Part shown: one piece after another, positions 1 through 9,882 of the stretch
Position numbering within the stretch: position 1 is the stretch's first letter
Layout of the letters: the number at the start of each line of letters is the position of its first letter
NCBI GenBank assembly: GCA_905235225.1
Contig: CAJOKE010000001.1
Location: forward strand, 48,552-112,551
From: Paludibacteraceae bacterium
GTDB taxonomy: Bacteria; Bacteroidota; Bacteroidia; Bacteroidales; Paludibacteraceae
DNA: 64,000 nucleotides
Reading direction: 5' to 3'
The notes under the pieces: generated by a model
What the model was told of the DNA's origin: nothing
Databases searched by the model: none
The model's input: only the letters and a program-made list of their open reading frames with translations
Made by a program: the position numbers and the translations under genes

Positions 1-653
1 ATAATCAACCACCACAAATGCCTTGAGGCAATACGCGGCTCAACATACAGCCGGAAACAACGCCCCAATTGTACAAAAAACAGCGCGTAGGCTATCCGCA
101 GCAACACCAACCATCCCCGAGGCAAAGCCAAAGTTGCTCCATACAGACCACACAACGCCAACGCTGTATATACCATCAACATCGCCCAATCAGGCAAACG
201 CTTGGTCAGTACATGAAAAAGTCCATAAACCAGCAATGTAAGAAAAAGCATTCCGACAAACCATGTAGCCAGATTCAAGACATACTGATGTCCGCCAACA
301 AAAGGTTCAACAAAGAGATTGTGGAATGTCCAAATCCGCTCGGTAGAAGGCAGATAATTCACAGGATGGCGTAAGTTAACCAGCGTAACAATCATCGCAT
401 AAACAATATTCCACCCAATGAGCGGGATAGCCAACGATTTCGTTTTTCGCAGCACAAACGAACCATAACCGCGCCAGTCAACATCCCGAAAAAGGTAACC
501 ACTGGCAAAAAGGAAAAGAGCAATATGGTAACTGTAAACAGGGAAATGATGTGTCAGCCAAGTGACCCCGGGGATGGGCAACATGTGTCCCGTTACCACC
601 AACACAATGGCAATGACACGTAAAATATCTATGGAGCGGCTTCTATTCTGCAT
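1..653 (-). CDS. Acyltransferase 3 family membrane protein (partial, runs off left edge)
   Basis: The minus-strand frame is open from an ATG at 653 to the window edge, giving 217 N-terminal residues without a stop. It starts MQNRSRSIDILRVIAIVLVV and then TGHMLPIP, the first membrane helix and conserved TGH of the Acyl_transf_3 (OafA/YrhL-like) family. Hydrophobic segments alternate with short basic loops (SYHIALFLFASGYLF, LAIPLIGWNIVYAMIV), as expected for about ten helices. Family members transfer acetyl or other acyl groups to extracytoplasmic sugars. The substrate cannot be told here. A well-formed promoter lies just upstream, divergent from the tamL-like gene. Confidence 0.85.
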   Translation of the reverse strand, partial: MQNRSRSIDILRVIAIVLVVTGHMLPIPGVTWLTHHFPVYSYHIALFLFASGYLFRDVDWRGYGSFVLRKTKSLAIPLIGWNIVYAMIVTLVNLRHPVNYLPSTERIWTFHNLFVEPFVGGHQYVLNLATWFVGMLFLTLLVYGLFHVLTKRLPDWAMLMVYTALALCGLYGATLALPRGWLVLLRIAYALFFVQLGRCFRLYVEPRIASRHLWWLI

Positions 654-669
654 AGTCTTCTTCGCGCTG

Positions 670-701
670 CAAAGTTACTATTTTTTAATTACTTACACAA
701 A
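670..701 (-). promoter_or_regulatory. Bacteroidetes-type promoter of the acyltransferase gene
   Basis: On the minus strand, TTTG (698-701) is followed after exactly 20 bp by TAACTTTG (670-677). This fits the Bacteroidetes sigma-A consensus TTTG / TAnnTTTG and lies 17 bp upstream of the ATG at 653. Confidence 0.75.
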
Positions 702-726
702 TAGATTGCAAAAAAACAGTATATTT

Positions 727-758
727 TTTGCAAATATGGAATAAAAGCAGTAATTTTG
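727..758 (+). promoter_or_regulatory. Bacteroidetes-type promoter of the tamL-like gene
   Basis: TTTG (727-730), a 20-bp spacer and TAATTTTG (751-758) match the Bacteroidetes consensus. The ATG is at 775, so the predicted leader is only about 10 nt. The two promoters in this gap are divergent. Confidence 0.75.
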
Positions 759-774
759 CAAACTTATTGACAAA

Positions 775-3051
775 ATGCCGATTAGCACGAAATACATATG
801 CGGAAGATTATTCAGACTGTCCATAGCAGGTCTGATAGTTTTGTTTGCAGGCTGCAATGCCACCAAGTATGTTCCCCAAGACAAATACCTGTTGGACAAA
901 GCGAAAGTAAAAGTGACCGATTCTAAAGACGCCAGTGTAAGCGGTCTGGACAGTTATCTGCGGCAAAAGCAGAACAGCGAAATATTAGGATTCTGGAAGT
1001 TACAATTACACATATACAATACCGCGCCGGCAGATACAACCACCAAATCCAAGAAGCGGTTAGCCGCCAATGCCCACAAAATGGGTGAAGCACCTGAAAT
1101 ATATGACCCTTCATTAACAGGAGCTTCGATGGGTCAATTAAAACAAGCCATGCACAACCGCGGATACTTCAATGCAGTAATTGATACTCAGACAGTGGTC
1201 AAGAAGCGAAAAGTCAAACTAACCTATTTTGTTACCGCAGAGCAACCCTATGTAGTGCGCGACTATACCATTAAATTGGCACACCAAGATTTATTACGGG
1301 CTGCAACCGCCAAAGGTTGTCTTATCCACAACGGGGACAGATTTGATGCGGGCGTATTAGATAATGAACGGCAACGGATTACGTCATATATGCGTCAAGA
1401 AGGATACTACTTCTTTGACAAATCCATGTTAGACTACCGGGCAGACAGCAGCTACAATACGCATGAAGTGGCAATCGAACTCAAAATGCAAAAGATGACA
1501 GAGACCCTACCCGACAGCATATTGGAAAAGATATACACCCGGTATCGCATTAACCACATCAAATTCCATATGGATTACGATCCGCGCCGTTTGCCGGAAG
1601 GCAAAGAACTGATACACAGTATGGAAGGCGAGTACGAGTTCTCCTATTTCGGCAAGCCGCTGCTTCGCCATAGAGTTCTGCGAAAGAATTTCAAGCTAAA
1701 ACCCGGAGATTATTATAATGAGGAATTAGTTGAACGTTCCTATGCTTTGCTAAACGCATTAGGACCTGTTAAATATGTCGATATATCATTTGAACCCGTT
1801 GGCAAAGACTTATTGGACTGCCATATAACCGTTTCACGCAGCAAACTCAACAGCGTGTCAGCGGAGATTGAAGGCACCTACTCTGCCGGTGACTGGGGAA
1901 TAGCAGCCGGACTCGGATATATTAACAGGAACATTTTCCGAGGTGCAGAACAACTGTCATTAAGCGGGCGTTTCAGTTATGAATGGCGGCAAAACGGCGG
2001 TCGCGCTATTGAAGCAAAGGGAGAAGCCGGTTTGTTATTTCCCAACAGTCTTAACCTGAAACTGGCGTTCCAATATCAGAACCGGCCTAATGAATTTATC
2101 CGTGACATTGCCGGTGCCGGACTATACTATACCATTCATCGCAACCCCAGCTCGCACTGGCGGCATATATTCAATATAATAGATGTCAACTATGTCTATT
2201 TGCCATGGAAGTCGGAAGAGTTTCAGACAAATATCATCAACAAGTCCAGCGTACTAAAATACAGTTACGAGGATCACTTTATTGTCGATTGGAGTTACAC
2301 CGGCATCTATACAAGCCGGCAGCAACTTAATCCCAATCATGATTATTTACGATTCCAATACACCATAGAGACCGCCGGCAATCTTTTGCACGGTATAGCC
2401 TCTGCTGCCAATCTACCAAAGAATGAAGCCGGGGCGTATGTGTTGTGGAAAATTCCCTATTCCCAATATGCCAAAGCAGATGTCAATTTCACATACCACC
2501 AAGTACTGGTACCGAATCACCGCCTGGTGTATCATATTGGTTTAGGTGTTGTCGTACCATACTTGAATGCCTCGTCTGTTCCATTTGAGAAACGGTATTT
2601 TTCGGGGGGTTCCAACAGTGTCCGCGGTTGGCAGGCCCGGACGTTAGGTCCCGGCGGATTCAAAGGAACAGGGGGCGGTTTGGTCTATGACATGCAAGCC
2701 GGTGATATCCGACTGGACTTAAATCTCGAGTATCGTTGGAAAGTGTGGAACTTTATCGAATTAGCCGCCTTTACAGATGCCGGCAATATTTGGACAATCC
2801 GTGATTACAAGGGGCAAGAACACGGAGTATTCCTATTTGACGAGTTCTATAAACAGATAGCGTGGTCTTACGGAGTCGGATTACGCTTAGACTTCAGCAT
2901 ATTGGTATTCCGTATTGACTTCGGAGTCAAACTATATGACCCGACACGCTTATACGAAGACGGCGGTAGCAAAGTCTGGCGTACAGCCGCAAACGGACTG
3001 AGTTGGAAAGACGATATGACATTCCACTTCGCAATTGGTTATCCGTTCTAA
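775..3051 (+). CDS. tamL: TamL-like outer-membrane assembly lipoprotein (BamA/TamA, Omp85 family)
   Basis: The 758-residue product begins with a lipoprotein signal (LIVLFAGC, lipidated Cys at about residue 27) followed by NATKYVPQDKYLL, typical of the Bacteroidetes lipoprotein form of TamA. An N-terminal POTRA-like region (about 30-350) precedes a C-terminal beta-barrel. The Omp85 barrel signature is visible as FSGGSNSVRGWQARTLGPGG with a later LDLNLEYRW strand, and the protein ends in the aromatic residue of IGYPF. The family inserts or translocates proteins at the outer membrane, with TamB as usual partner; no tamB is visible here. The gene has its own promoter and is convergent with the SDR gene at 3088. 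Bacteroidetes may carry several paralogues, so the symbol is by family. Confidence 0.85.
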   Translation: MPISTKYICGRLFRLSIAGLIVLFAGCNATKYVPQDKYLLDKAKVKVTDSKDASVSGLDSYLRQKQNSEILGFWKLQLHIYNTAPADTTTKSKKRLAANAHKMGEAPEIYDPSLTGASMGQLKQAMHNRGYFNAVIDTQTVVKKRKVKLTYFVTAEQPYVVRDYTIKLAHQDLLRAATAKGCLIHNGDRFDAGVLDNERQRITSYMRQEGYYFFDKSMLDYRADSSYNTHEVAIELKMQKMTETLPDSILEKIYTRYRINHIKFHMDYDPRRLPEGKELIHSMEGEYEFSYFGKPLLRHRVLRKNFKLKPGDYYNEELVERSYALLNALGPVKYVDISFEPVGKDLLDCHITVSRSKLNSVSAEIEGTYSAGDWGIAAGLGYINRNIFRGAEQLSLSGRFSYEWRQNGGRAIEAKGEAGLLFPNSLNLKLAFQYQNRPNEFIRDIAGAGLYYTIHRNPSSHWRHIFNIIDVNYVYLPWKSEEFQTNIINKSSVLKYSYEDHFIVDWSYTGIYTSRQQLNPNHDYLRFQYTIETAGNLLHGIASAANLPKNEAGAYVLWKIPYSQYAKADVNFTYHQVLVPNHRLVYHIGLGVVVPYLNASSVPFEKRYFSGGSNSVRGWQARTLGPGGFKGTGGGLVYDMQAGDIRLDLNLEYRWKVWNFIELAAFTDAGNIWTIRDYKGQEHGVFLFDEFYKQIAWSYGVGLRLDFSILVFRIDFGVKLYDPTRLYEDGGSKVWRTAANGLSWKDDMTFHFAIGYPF

Positions 3052-3087
3052 AGAAAGTGTGTTTAAGTTAGCAGTGTTTTTCCCTTT

Positions 3088-3870
3088 TTACCACTTCATG
3101 TCAAGACGGTTCATTGCCCAAAGAACGAGCCAATCGGGAAGATGGTTAATAATAGGAACAATAATATAGTTCCATGCGCCGGGCATACAGGTCTTCTTTT
3201 TCCTGTGGAATAAAACTTTGAGTACGCGATTAACCAGCCGCTCGGGTGACATGGTTATACCAAAGAACCTCAGCACAGCAGCAAACGACTTGCCAAAAGG
3301 CAATAATCCGGTGTCGGTAGAACCGGGGGTAACAGCCAATACACGCACATTCGATTTCTTCATTTCATACCATAGGGATTTACTAAAATTAAGTACATAT
3401 CCCTTGCTGGCATTATAGCACTGAATACCGGGCATAGCCATCCAGGCACTCATAGAAGACATATTGAGTATATACCCTTTTTGACGCTGTGCCATATCCG
3501 CACCGAAGAGACGGCAAAGTTTAGTCAACGTCACCACATGCAGCATAACCAGCGTCTCAATACGGCGCAAGTCTGTTTCACGGAAAGGATTAAATATGAG
3601 CATGCCCGCATTATTAACAAGTACATCAATCTCAAGTCCCTTGTCCTGACAAAATTTATATACCTGCTCTGCTGCATTCTGTGCTGCCAGATTCAGGTAG
3701 AGAAATTCTGTCTGAACCTGATATTGGTCCGATAATAATCTGGACGCTTCCTGCAACTGAGTTTCCTGATTGGAAACAAGCAACACATTATAATGATAAT
3801 CACGGGCAAGCGCAGTGGCATAGCGTAACCCTATGCCACTTGACGCTCCCGTGACTAAAGCCCAATTCAT
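3088..3870 (-). CDS. Short-chain dehydrogenase/reductase (SDR), 3-beta-HSDH-like paralogue
   Basis: A classical SDR of 260 residues. It opens MNWALVTGASSGIGLRYATA with the TGxxxGxG cofactor motif, then VLVNNAG, the catalytic Ser in ILNMSSMSAWMAMPG and the YxxxK pair in YNASKGYVLNFSK. I use the ATG at 3870, directly before the Rossmann fold. The longer frame begins with GTG inside the upstream gene. It is strongly similar to the SDR at 12813-13640: both have ARDYH near the N-terminus, NMSSMSAWMAMPGIQ and a conserved PDWLV near the C-terminus. It is the last gene of the TonB-receptor cluster. The substrate is unknown; a steroid or bile-acid hydroxyl is an inference from the paralogue. Confidence 0.85.
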   Translation of the reverse strand: MNWALVTGASSGIGLRYATALARDYHYNVLLVSNQETQLQEASRLLSDQYQVQTEFLYLNLAAQNAAEQVYKFCQDKGLEIDVLVNNAGMLIFNPFRETDLRRIETLVMLHVVTLTKLCRLFGADMAQRQKGYILNMSSMSAWMAMPGIQCYNASKGYVLNFSKSLWYEMKKSNVRVLAVTPGSTDTGLLPFGKSFAAVLRFFGITMSPERLVNRVLKVLFHRKKKTCMPGAWNYIIVPIINHLPDWLVLWAMNRLDMKW

Positions 3871-3890
3871 AAAAACCAAAGAATAACGAA

Positions 3891-5732
3891 TTAGAACTGA
3901 ACCTTTTTGCCGCACAAATCATACCAAGCATCCCCTTTACGAATATAAAGTTGACCATTGATAATAACTTTGCGCAAATCATCGTTAATGTGCGTATTGC
4001 CGACACCCGTAGTAATTTTGGGTGTGACCGTGAGTTTCAAAATATAAGTTGAATCACAACCGTTAACAGAAGTGTACTTGGCAACCAAAGTCGTGTCCCC
4101 TGCCGGTATTGTACTCAGATCTATATTCTGCCAAGTCTGCTCCACCCCCTCAACAACAGTTTGCGAGGCCTGCATTTTCATAATCGGGAATACATACACT
4201 ACAAATTCGACAATCGAATCCCCACCTAACACATTATGCTCTGAAACAAGGACAGAGTCTTTGCACGGGCGTTTATAGGTTTTTCCCTCATACTCGAATG
4301 ATTCGCCGGCACACAACCATATGGTATCATTGCCATATGAAACAGGTCTCGGAATAACAGTCAGAGCAAGTTTATAAACAGAGTCACATCCTGCGACTGT
4401 GGCATATTTAACCACCAATGTTGAGTCGCCGACCGGAATAAGGCTCAAATCAACTCCTTCCCACTCTTCCTGAACCCCAACAAACACTGTACGCGCGTCC
4501 TCAAACAAATAAGCCGAATTATGTTTTAATGAAAGGCATATAACAGAGTCTCCGCCATAAACATTAGGAATCGTATCATAATACAGCCCTATTTCTGTCA
4601 AGTTCTGGAAATGTTCATCAGAATAAACGTCTGTCTCACAAATAGTACGTTCGTAGGTAAAACTCGTTTTCGCAGGGAAAACCGTAATCTGTTTTGTCAC
4701 AGGTTGAGCAGCATTATAAACAGTGTTTCCCGGTTGCGATGCGGTAATAGAGACCACTCCTTCGGTCAGGACATTCAACAAGCCATTTTCATATGCCACA
4801 ATGCCTTCAGGCTCAAAAGAGTACTCAACGGGAAGTTCGGAAGATGCTTGAGCCAAATCGACACTTGCATTAGACAAAATCGGTGTTTTAGGTTCCCATG
4901 TAATGGTTTGGTCGAGTTTAATACCTTTGCCGGTCAGTGCCACCGTTGCCGCAGAAACACCGTCAGTAATAGTTATAACAGCACCATAATCTTTGCCTTC
5001 TTTGGGTGTAAAATATACAGGAATCGCATAATTGGCAATCTTACCAAGAGTAGTAGCCGAAGCCACATCCGCCTTACCGTTTTCGGAAGCACACGCATTG
5101 GCTCCGACCGCATAAACGAGTGACTCCGTATTAGCGGCATCTCCGACATGGAAAATCTCCGGATTAGAGGAAGTTATGGTAATATCACCTGCTGTAAGGA
5201 ACGAACGAAGATTAATCTTATAGACATCCGATGTACTTAAGGCATTCACTTGACCGAAATCATAGGAAGCAGTGGTTGCTCCATAGTTACCGGAAGCCAA
5301 AAGAATATGCTTTGCCAAAGGAATATCAATATGATATACATTTACCTTGTGAGTCGGCACTCCAGATCTATTGAACTTAATCCAGTTAATATCACGACTG
5401 ACCGTAAAACTCTCCGTTGTATTACTTCCGTCAGAGGTATTTTCCTTAAGCGAACCAACTGTTTTAGAGTTGTTGCCACCATCAGATGATTCTAATACAT
5501 CCGTATCAATCTTACGGGCAACTCCCAACCAGTCAATCCATTCATAATTCCATTTGACATTCAATGTACCCGCAGTCGGGGCAAACACTCCTCCTGTTTC
5601 ATAATCGCCCTGCGTATTCATTGTATGAGTTTTCGTGTCATACAATGAATACCATGTGCCATTATTATAGGTTTGTGCAGAGGCAGAGAGTGCGACAACC
5701 AATAGAATAAATATATTAACTAATCGTTTCAT
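3891..5732 (-). CDS. Secreted adhesin-like protein with repeated CDS motifs and a T9SS-like tail
   Basis: The 613-residue product has a signal peptide (MKRLVNIFILLVVALSASAQ). It contains several roughly 80-residue repeats built around C-E-x-x-x-Y, GGDSxxxxxL and a closing CDSVYKLALTV or CDSTYILKLTV motif. These are typical of Bacteroidetes surface proteins of unknown ligand. The last 25 residues (KVIINGQLYIRKGDAW and CGKKVQF) match the tails of three other secreted proteins in this window and look like a type IX secretion sorting domain. The start is the ATG at 5732, one base after the upstream stop codon (TAA-G-ATG), so it is co-translated with the calycin/PCMD gene. Function beyond surface location is not known. 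Confidence 0.75.
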   Translation of the reverse strand: MKRLVNIFILLVVALSASAQTYNNGTWYSLYDTKTHTMNTQGDYETGGVFAPTAGTLNVKWNYEWIDWLGVARKIDTDVLESSDGGNNSKTVGSLKENTSDGSNTTESFTVSRDINWIKFNRSGVPTHKVNVYHIDIPLAKHILLASGNYGATTASYDFGQVNALSTSDVYKINLRSFLTAGDITITSSNPEIFHVGDAANTESLVYAVGANACASENGKADVASATTLGKIANYAIPVYFTPKEGKDYGAVITITDGVSAATVALTGKGIKLDQTITWEPKTPILSNASVDLAQASSELPVEYSFEPEGIVAYENGLLNVLTEGVVSITASQPGNTVYNAAQPVTKQITVFPAKTSFTYERTICETDVYSDEHFQNLTEIGLYYDTIPNVYGGDSVICLSLKHNSAYLFEDARTVFVGVQEEWEGVDLSLIPVGDSTLVVKYATVAGCDSVYKLALTVIPRPVSYGNDTIWLCAGESFEYEGKTYKRPCKDSVLVSEHNVLGGDSIVEFVVYVFPIMKMQASQTVVEGVEQTWQNIDLSTIPAGDTTLVAKYTSVNGCDSTYILKLTVTPKITTGVGNTHINDDLRKVIINGQLYIRKGDAWYDLCGKKVQF

Positions 5733-5733
5733 C

Positions 5734-7311
5734 TTATTGCAGGCGTACACCCATTAAGTTATAAATAACATTTCCGCTGCGAAGCAGTAATTGACCATTA
5801 ACCATTACCTTTTCAAAACGAACGGTTTGAACAGATACATTATCAATCGCCTCATCAGGATTGTCAATCGGTTCAGGATTCTTTATATCAGAATCGGCAA
5901 AATCCACGCGATACAGGTTATATGCGCGACTTTGTGCATAGTCGTCAGCAATAACATAGATGAATATGCAACGTTGATCAGCGTCAAAGCCTATAAACGT
6001 CTGAGACGAAACACCATTACCAACGGCGGCAAACTTTGCGCAATCGTCGCAATAATCATCTTCAACTGTTGCAATATGTCTGTCAAAAGACAAAGCCTCG
6101 CCATCCAAGGAGAATTGTTGGAGCGACTTGTTATAAATCAGTTCCACATCATCCAAATATACTGTATCCAACACATTTACTTTTACTTTGTTGAAAATAC
6201 CACCGGTTGTATCAGTATAAGAAGTGCCGCCACCCGGGGTTTTGTTGGTTGTAAAAGTTGTAAGGATATAAGCAGGCTCCTTGTCCAAATTAGCTGTTTC
6301 GTAATTGAACGGAACAGTCAGACGCTGCCATGAAAAATCTGATGTAGCGGAATAATTAAGAGTTGCAGCACCGATACGGACATCGGCAAAATTATTATCT
6401 TTCTCAGGATCCTGATAACGGGCATTTGTAGTAATCACCACATTCAAACGAGCTTGGTTGTCATCCTTTGTATAATCACGGTCTGCCGGCAAGTATTTAG
6501 CCCAGAACACAACGGAGTCGGGACGTCCGTTGAAAGGTGTATTGAAGCCCTCATTAGCAGGATCAGAGAAATTGTAGTTTCTCTCCGGATCATCAGGAGT
6601 TTTAGAACCTGCATTGATTTGACCGTTAGTGCAGTTACCGTTAGCGGCAATGCCTAAAGCCATAGTAGATGACAAAAGTGCGCTGTGTACACCTTTGGAA
6701 CCGGGGCGCACCATATCAGACTGAATAAACTGATAATCGTTACGGATATAATCAACGTAACCACCTGTGGCAGAATTGAAAGAATGCCAACCTTGCGGCT
6801 CGGATTCTACCCAGTCTCCTTCAAAACCGCCGTTTACCAAAGCATAATTGGCTTGATCAGCAGCTTTACCCTGGAATAGGACATAAATATCTTCTTTCAA
6901 AGACTGAGCAGCAATCTGAAGAACCACTTGTGCCTCTGTGGCAGTAACAATCGAATTATACACTACATCACCATCCTTCAAATCATTGACGATAGTAATG
7001 GTAGCACGTTCACTGATTGAATCCAAATAAAGAGTTGCTTTATTAAGCGTCAGTTGTCCGCTCTCACTCATCGGGATATTGGGTAACACAATATTTCCCA
7101 ACTTACCGGCATTGTAAATGAAATCCGGCAAAACGAACGTCACAGAATTATCAACCGTTCCGGGCAGAAGGTAAACCGCTCTGTTCGGGTATGCCTTACC
7201 ACCGATATTCAAGTCGCCATTAAACTGACCGCAAACATCCTTAACGGATACTGCTAAGAGTTGAGCCGAAATCATCAATCCGGCAAGAACTGAGATAAAT
7301 ACTTTTTTCAT
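5734..7311 (-). CDS. Calycin-like and PCMD-domain secreted protein
   Basis: The 525-residue protein has a signal peptide (MKKVFISVLAGLMISAQLLA). A calycin-like beta-barrel follows at about 23-150 (VCGQFNGDLNIGGKAYPN, then LPDFIYNAGKLGNI). A PCMD (putative carbohydrate metabolism) beta-sandwich spans about 155-395, with NGGFEGDW and GWHSFN at its start and VYLDDVELIYN at its end. A further roughly 70-residue beta region precedes the C-terminal tail VMVNGQLLLRSGNVIYNLMG. It is a close paralogue of the N-terminal half of the 7338-9875 product. The family is usually surface-exposed in Bacteroidales; ligand binding, perhaps a glycan, is inferred. Confidence 0.75.
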   Translation of the reverse strand: MKKVFISVLAGLMISAQLLAVSVKDVCGQFNGDLNIGGKAYPNRAVYLLPGTVDNSVTFVLPDFIYNAGKLGNIVLPNIPMSESGQLTLNKATLYLDSISERATITIVNDLKDGDVVYNSIVTATEAQVVLQIAAQSLKEDIYVLFQGKAADQANYALVNGGFEGDWVESEPQGWHSFNSATGGYVDYIRNDYQFIQSDMVRPGSKGVHSALLSSTMALGIAANGNCTNGQINAGSKTPDDPERNYNFSDPANEGFNTPFNGRPDSVVFWAKYLPADRDYTKDDNQARLNVVITTNARYQDPEKDNNFADVRIGAATLNYSATSDFSWQRLTVPFNYETANLDKEPAYILTTFTTNKTPGGGTSYTDTTGGIFNKVKVNVLDTVYLDDVELIYNKSLQQFSLDGEALSFDRHIATVEDDYCDDCAKFAAVGNGVSSQTFIGFDADQRCIFIYVIADDYAQSRAYNLYRVDFADSDIKNPEPIDNPDEAIDNVSVQTVRFEKVMVNGQLLLRSGNVIYNLMGVRLQ

Positions 7312-7337
7312 TGTTTTGTTGTTTGATTAGATGTTAA

Positions 7338-9875
7338 TTATTTTACTTTTTTACCTAATATATCATATATTGTTTCATCCTTACGAATGATATAAAGTTG
7401 CCCATTGATTATTACTTTTCTATTAGTGCGGGCATCATCCTGAACATTTTCCATGCCAGATACAATATGCTCAGGCAGAACAGTCAGGTAAAGCACCATT
7501 GTAGAATCACAGTCATCCACCGAATAGTAAGACGCATTAAGCATCATTTCACCAACCGGCATGGCATTTAAGTTAAAGTATTCCCACGTTTGGTTATCAC
7601 CGACGGTTATTGTTCTGTATTCTTCAATAAAATAGGATGGCAAAATATCTACTAACAAATGAATAACCGAGTCGCCACCATACATATTCGGTTGTGAAAA
7701 GCGTACATCATCGTCAAAAGCTTCCTCATAGCGAATGCCATCAAAGGTAATATTATCACCATCGCAAATTGTCGCCTGATATACACCATAAGTGACCGGT
7801 TTATCAGAGATATACAATGTCAGGACATAAACAGAGTCACAACCGTTTTGCGCGGTCAAACTATCGTAAAACATATATGGTTTATCGGACTTAGCCAATC
7901 CGGAAATATGCTGTCCCCTCCAAATTGTATCCACTTCGTTCAAGTAAACGGTCTTAGCGATAGTATATGACGGTTTAACTTGCAACGTGAGTATAATAAC
8001 AGAGTCCATATTGTAAACCGATTTCAATGAATCATAAACCATCACCGTTCCTGCTTTAGCGGTCGGGAGAAGCTTACCATGCCACATTGCTTCCTCATTT
8101 TGACAAGCGACTAATGTTTCGGACAGCTCATAAGCAATAGGTTTCACAGTCAAAGCCAACGTAAAGACAGAATCACAACCGGCTTTTGTTTTAAGTTCCA
8201 CCTGATCAGTAAATAATCCGGGCTTGAGATTAGAATAAGTTGTTCCACGCCAGTCATAGGTTTCGTTCATATTTATCGTAGCCTTTGTGGTCTTCTCATA
8301 TGCCGGCAAAACGTTCAATGTAAGAGTAACAATTGAATCGCCGCCTTTAGAGTTCGGAATCTTAGTTGTATATGATCCGGCTTTTGTCAGCTTAGAGAAC
8401 AGATTATCCGAATAGGATTCATTGGAACAAATAGTTGCGGAATAGGCATACTCTGTGTCCTTAACAGGTGTAGCCATCTGCAGAGTATAAACCGAATAGG
8501 ATTTTGCTTGCGAATAGTTATGAGCGACTACATAAACATACACTCTACTATTAACCGCATCATAGCCGATAAACGATTTAGCAGCTTTGCCGTTGGTGGT
8601 AGCAACGAAGTTATAGTCACTATCACTGAAATCCTTTGTAGAGACAGCATTTCCATTGGTAAATGAAATTGCAGTACCATTCATTTTCAGGGATGTAAGC
8701 GCATGGTTATAAATCATCTCTACATCATCCAAATACACATTGTCTAAATAGTCTGTTCCACTGCTAAAAAGACCGCCACCTTCGTTATATGCAGATCCTC
8801 CGCCCGGGGTATAATTGGACGAGAATGTAATGAGCATATACGCAGCTGAAGAAGGATTAACAGATGTATATACAAATGGTACAGAAAGACGTTGCCAACC
8901 CATTGAAGAAGTTGCAGAGTAATTAAGAGCAGCATCCGCCACTTTAACCGAGGCATAGCTGACAGCTTCAGGATCCTGATAACGTGCATTAGTTGTTATA
9001 ACACAGTGCGCACGTGCCTTGTTAACAGAGTTACCCGGTTTTTTGTCCGCAGGAATATATTTAGCCCAAAAGACTAAGGAATCCGGATTTCCGACAAATG
9101 CAGTATTATAGCCCTTATTGGATGGATCGGAGAAATTATAGTTACCTGAAGCATCATCGGCAGTAGTTGAACCAGCATTTATTTGACCATTAGTGCAATT
9201 GCCATTGGCATTATTACCAAGAATAATTTTAGTTTTAATCATCGCACTTTGGCTTCCGGATGAGCCGGGGCGCTTGTCCGTTGAACGGATGAATTGTTCG
9301 GTATTTTTCACAAAAGACACTTTACTACCTGTAGCAGAATTAAATGAATGCCAGCCTTCGAGTTCTCCGTTTGACCATGCGCCCTCAAATCCGCCATTTG
9401 TAATAGCGTAGTTGGCATTTGTCACGCGGGAACCATTAAATAAAACCAATATCGGTTCCGGGAGTGAAGGTGCTGCAATAGACAGCAAAACCTGTGCAGA
9501 AGATTCAGACACTATGGAATTATAGGTATCATTTCCATCTTTGAAACCATTAAGGACAGAAATCGTAGCGCGCTCCGATATTGCTTTTATATATAAACTT
9601 GCATTATCAAGTGTCAGTTTTCCGCTACTGTTCATCGGGATATTAACCAGAACAATGTCTCCCAATGAAGCCTTATTATATTTAAAATCAGGTAATACAA
9701 AAGTTATCGTATTACTTGCAACACCGGGCAAGATATAGACAGTCTTATTATTATAAGGTGTCCCACCGATATTCAGAGATCCATTGAACTCACCTGCAAC
9801 ATCAGTTACTGAGACTGCAAAAGCAGAAACGGTAAAAGCAAAAACTAAAAATACAATATTAATTATTCTGTTCAT
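7338..9875 (-). CDS. Large calycin/PCMD secreted protein with CDS repeats
   Basis: The 845-residue protein has a signal peptide (MNRIINIVFLVFAFTVSAFA). The calycin-like domain, PCMD domain and following beta region match those of the 5734 product (VAGEFNGSLNIGGTPYNN, WHSFNSATGSKVSF, VYLDDVEMIYN). After about residue 465 come four or five repeats of the adhesin type, each with a paired Cys, GGDSIVTLTLNV and CDSVFTLALTV. The tail KVIINGQLYIIRKDETIYD is shared with its neighbours. It thus looks like a fusion of the two downstream architectures. The ATG at 9875 is preferred; a GTG two codons upstream is possible. Only 7 bp separate it from the TonB receptor. Confidence 0.75.
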   Translation of the reverse strand: MNRIINIVFLVFAFTVSAFAVSVTDVAGEFNGSLNIGGTPYNNKTVYILPGVASNTITFVLPDFKYNKASLGDIVLVNIPMNSSGKLTLDNASLYIKAISERATISVLNGFKDGNDTYNSIVSESSAQVLLSIAAPSLPEPILVLFNGSRVTNANYAITNGGFEGAWSNGELEGWHSFNSATGSKVSFVKNTEQFIRSTDKRPGSSGSQSAMIKTKIILGNNANGNCTNGQINAGSTTADDASGNYNFSDPSNKGYNTAFVGNPDSLVFWAKYIPADKKPGNSVNKARAHCVITTNARYQDPEAVSYASVKVADAALNYSATSSMGWQRLSVPFVYTSVNPSSAAYMLITFSSNYTPGGGSAYNEGGGLFSSGTDYLDNVYLDDVEMIYNHALTSLKMNGTAISFTNGNAVSTKDFSDSDYNFVATTNGKAAKSFIGYDAVNSRVYVYVVAHNYSQAKSYSVYTLQMATPVKDTEYAYSATICSNESYSDNLFSKLTKAGSYTTKIPNSKGGDSIVTLTLNVLPAYEKTTKATINMNETYDWRGTTYSNLKPGLFTDQVELKTKAGCDSVFTLALTVKPIAYELSETLVACQNEEAMWHGKLLPTAKAGTVMVYDSLKSVYNMDSVIILTLQVKPSYTIAKTVYLNEVDTIWRGQHISGLAKSDKPYMFYDSLTAQNGCDSVYVLTLYISDKPVTYGVYQATICDGDNITFDGIRYEEAFDDDVRFSQPNMYGGDSVIHLLVDILPSYFIEEYRTITVGDNQTWEYFNLNAMPVGEMMLNASYYSVDDCDSTMVLYLTVLPEHIVSGMENVQDDARTNRKVIINGQLYIIRKDETIYDILGKKVK

Positions 9876-9882
9876 AATCACG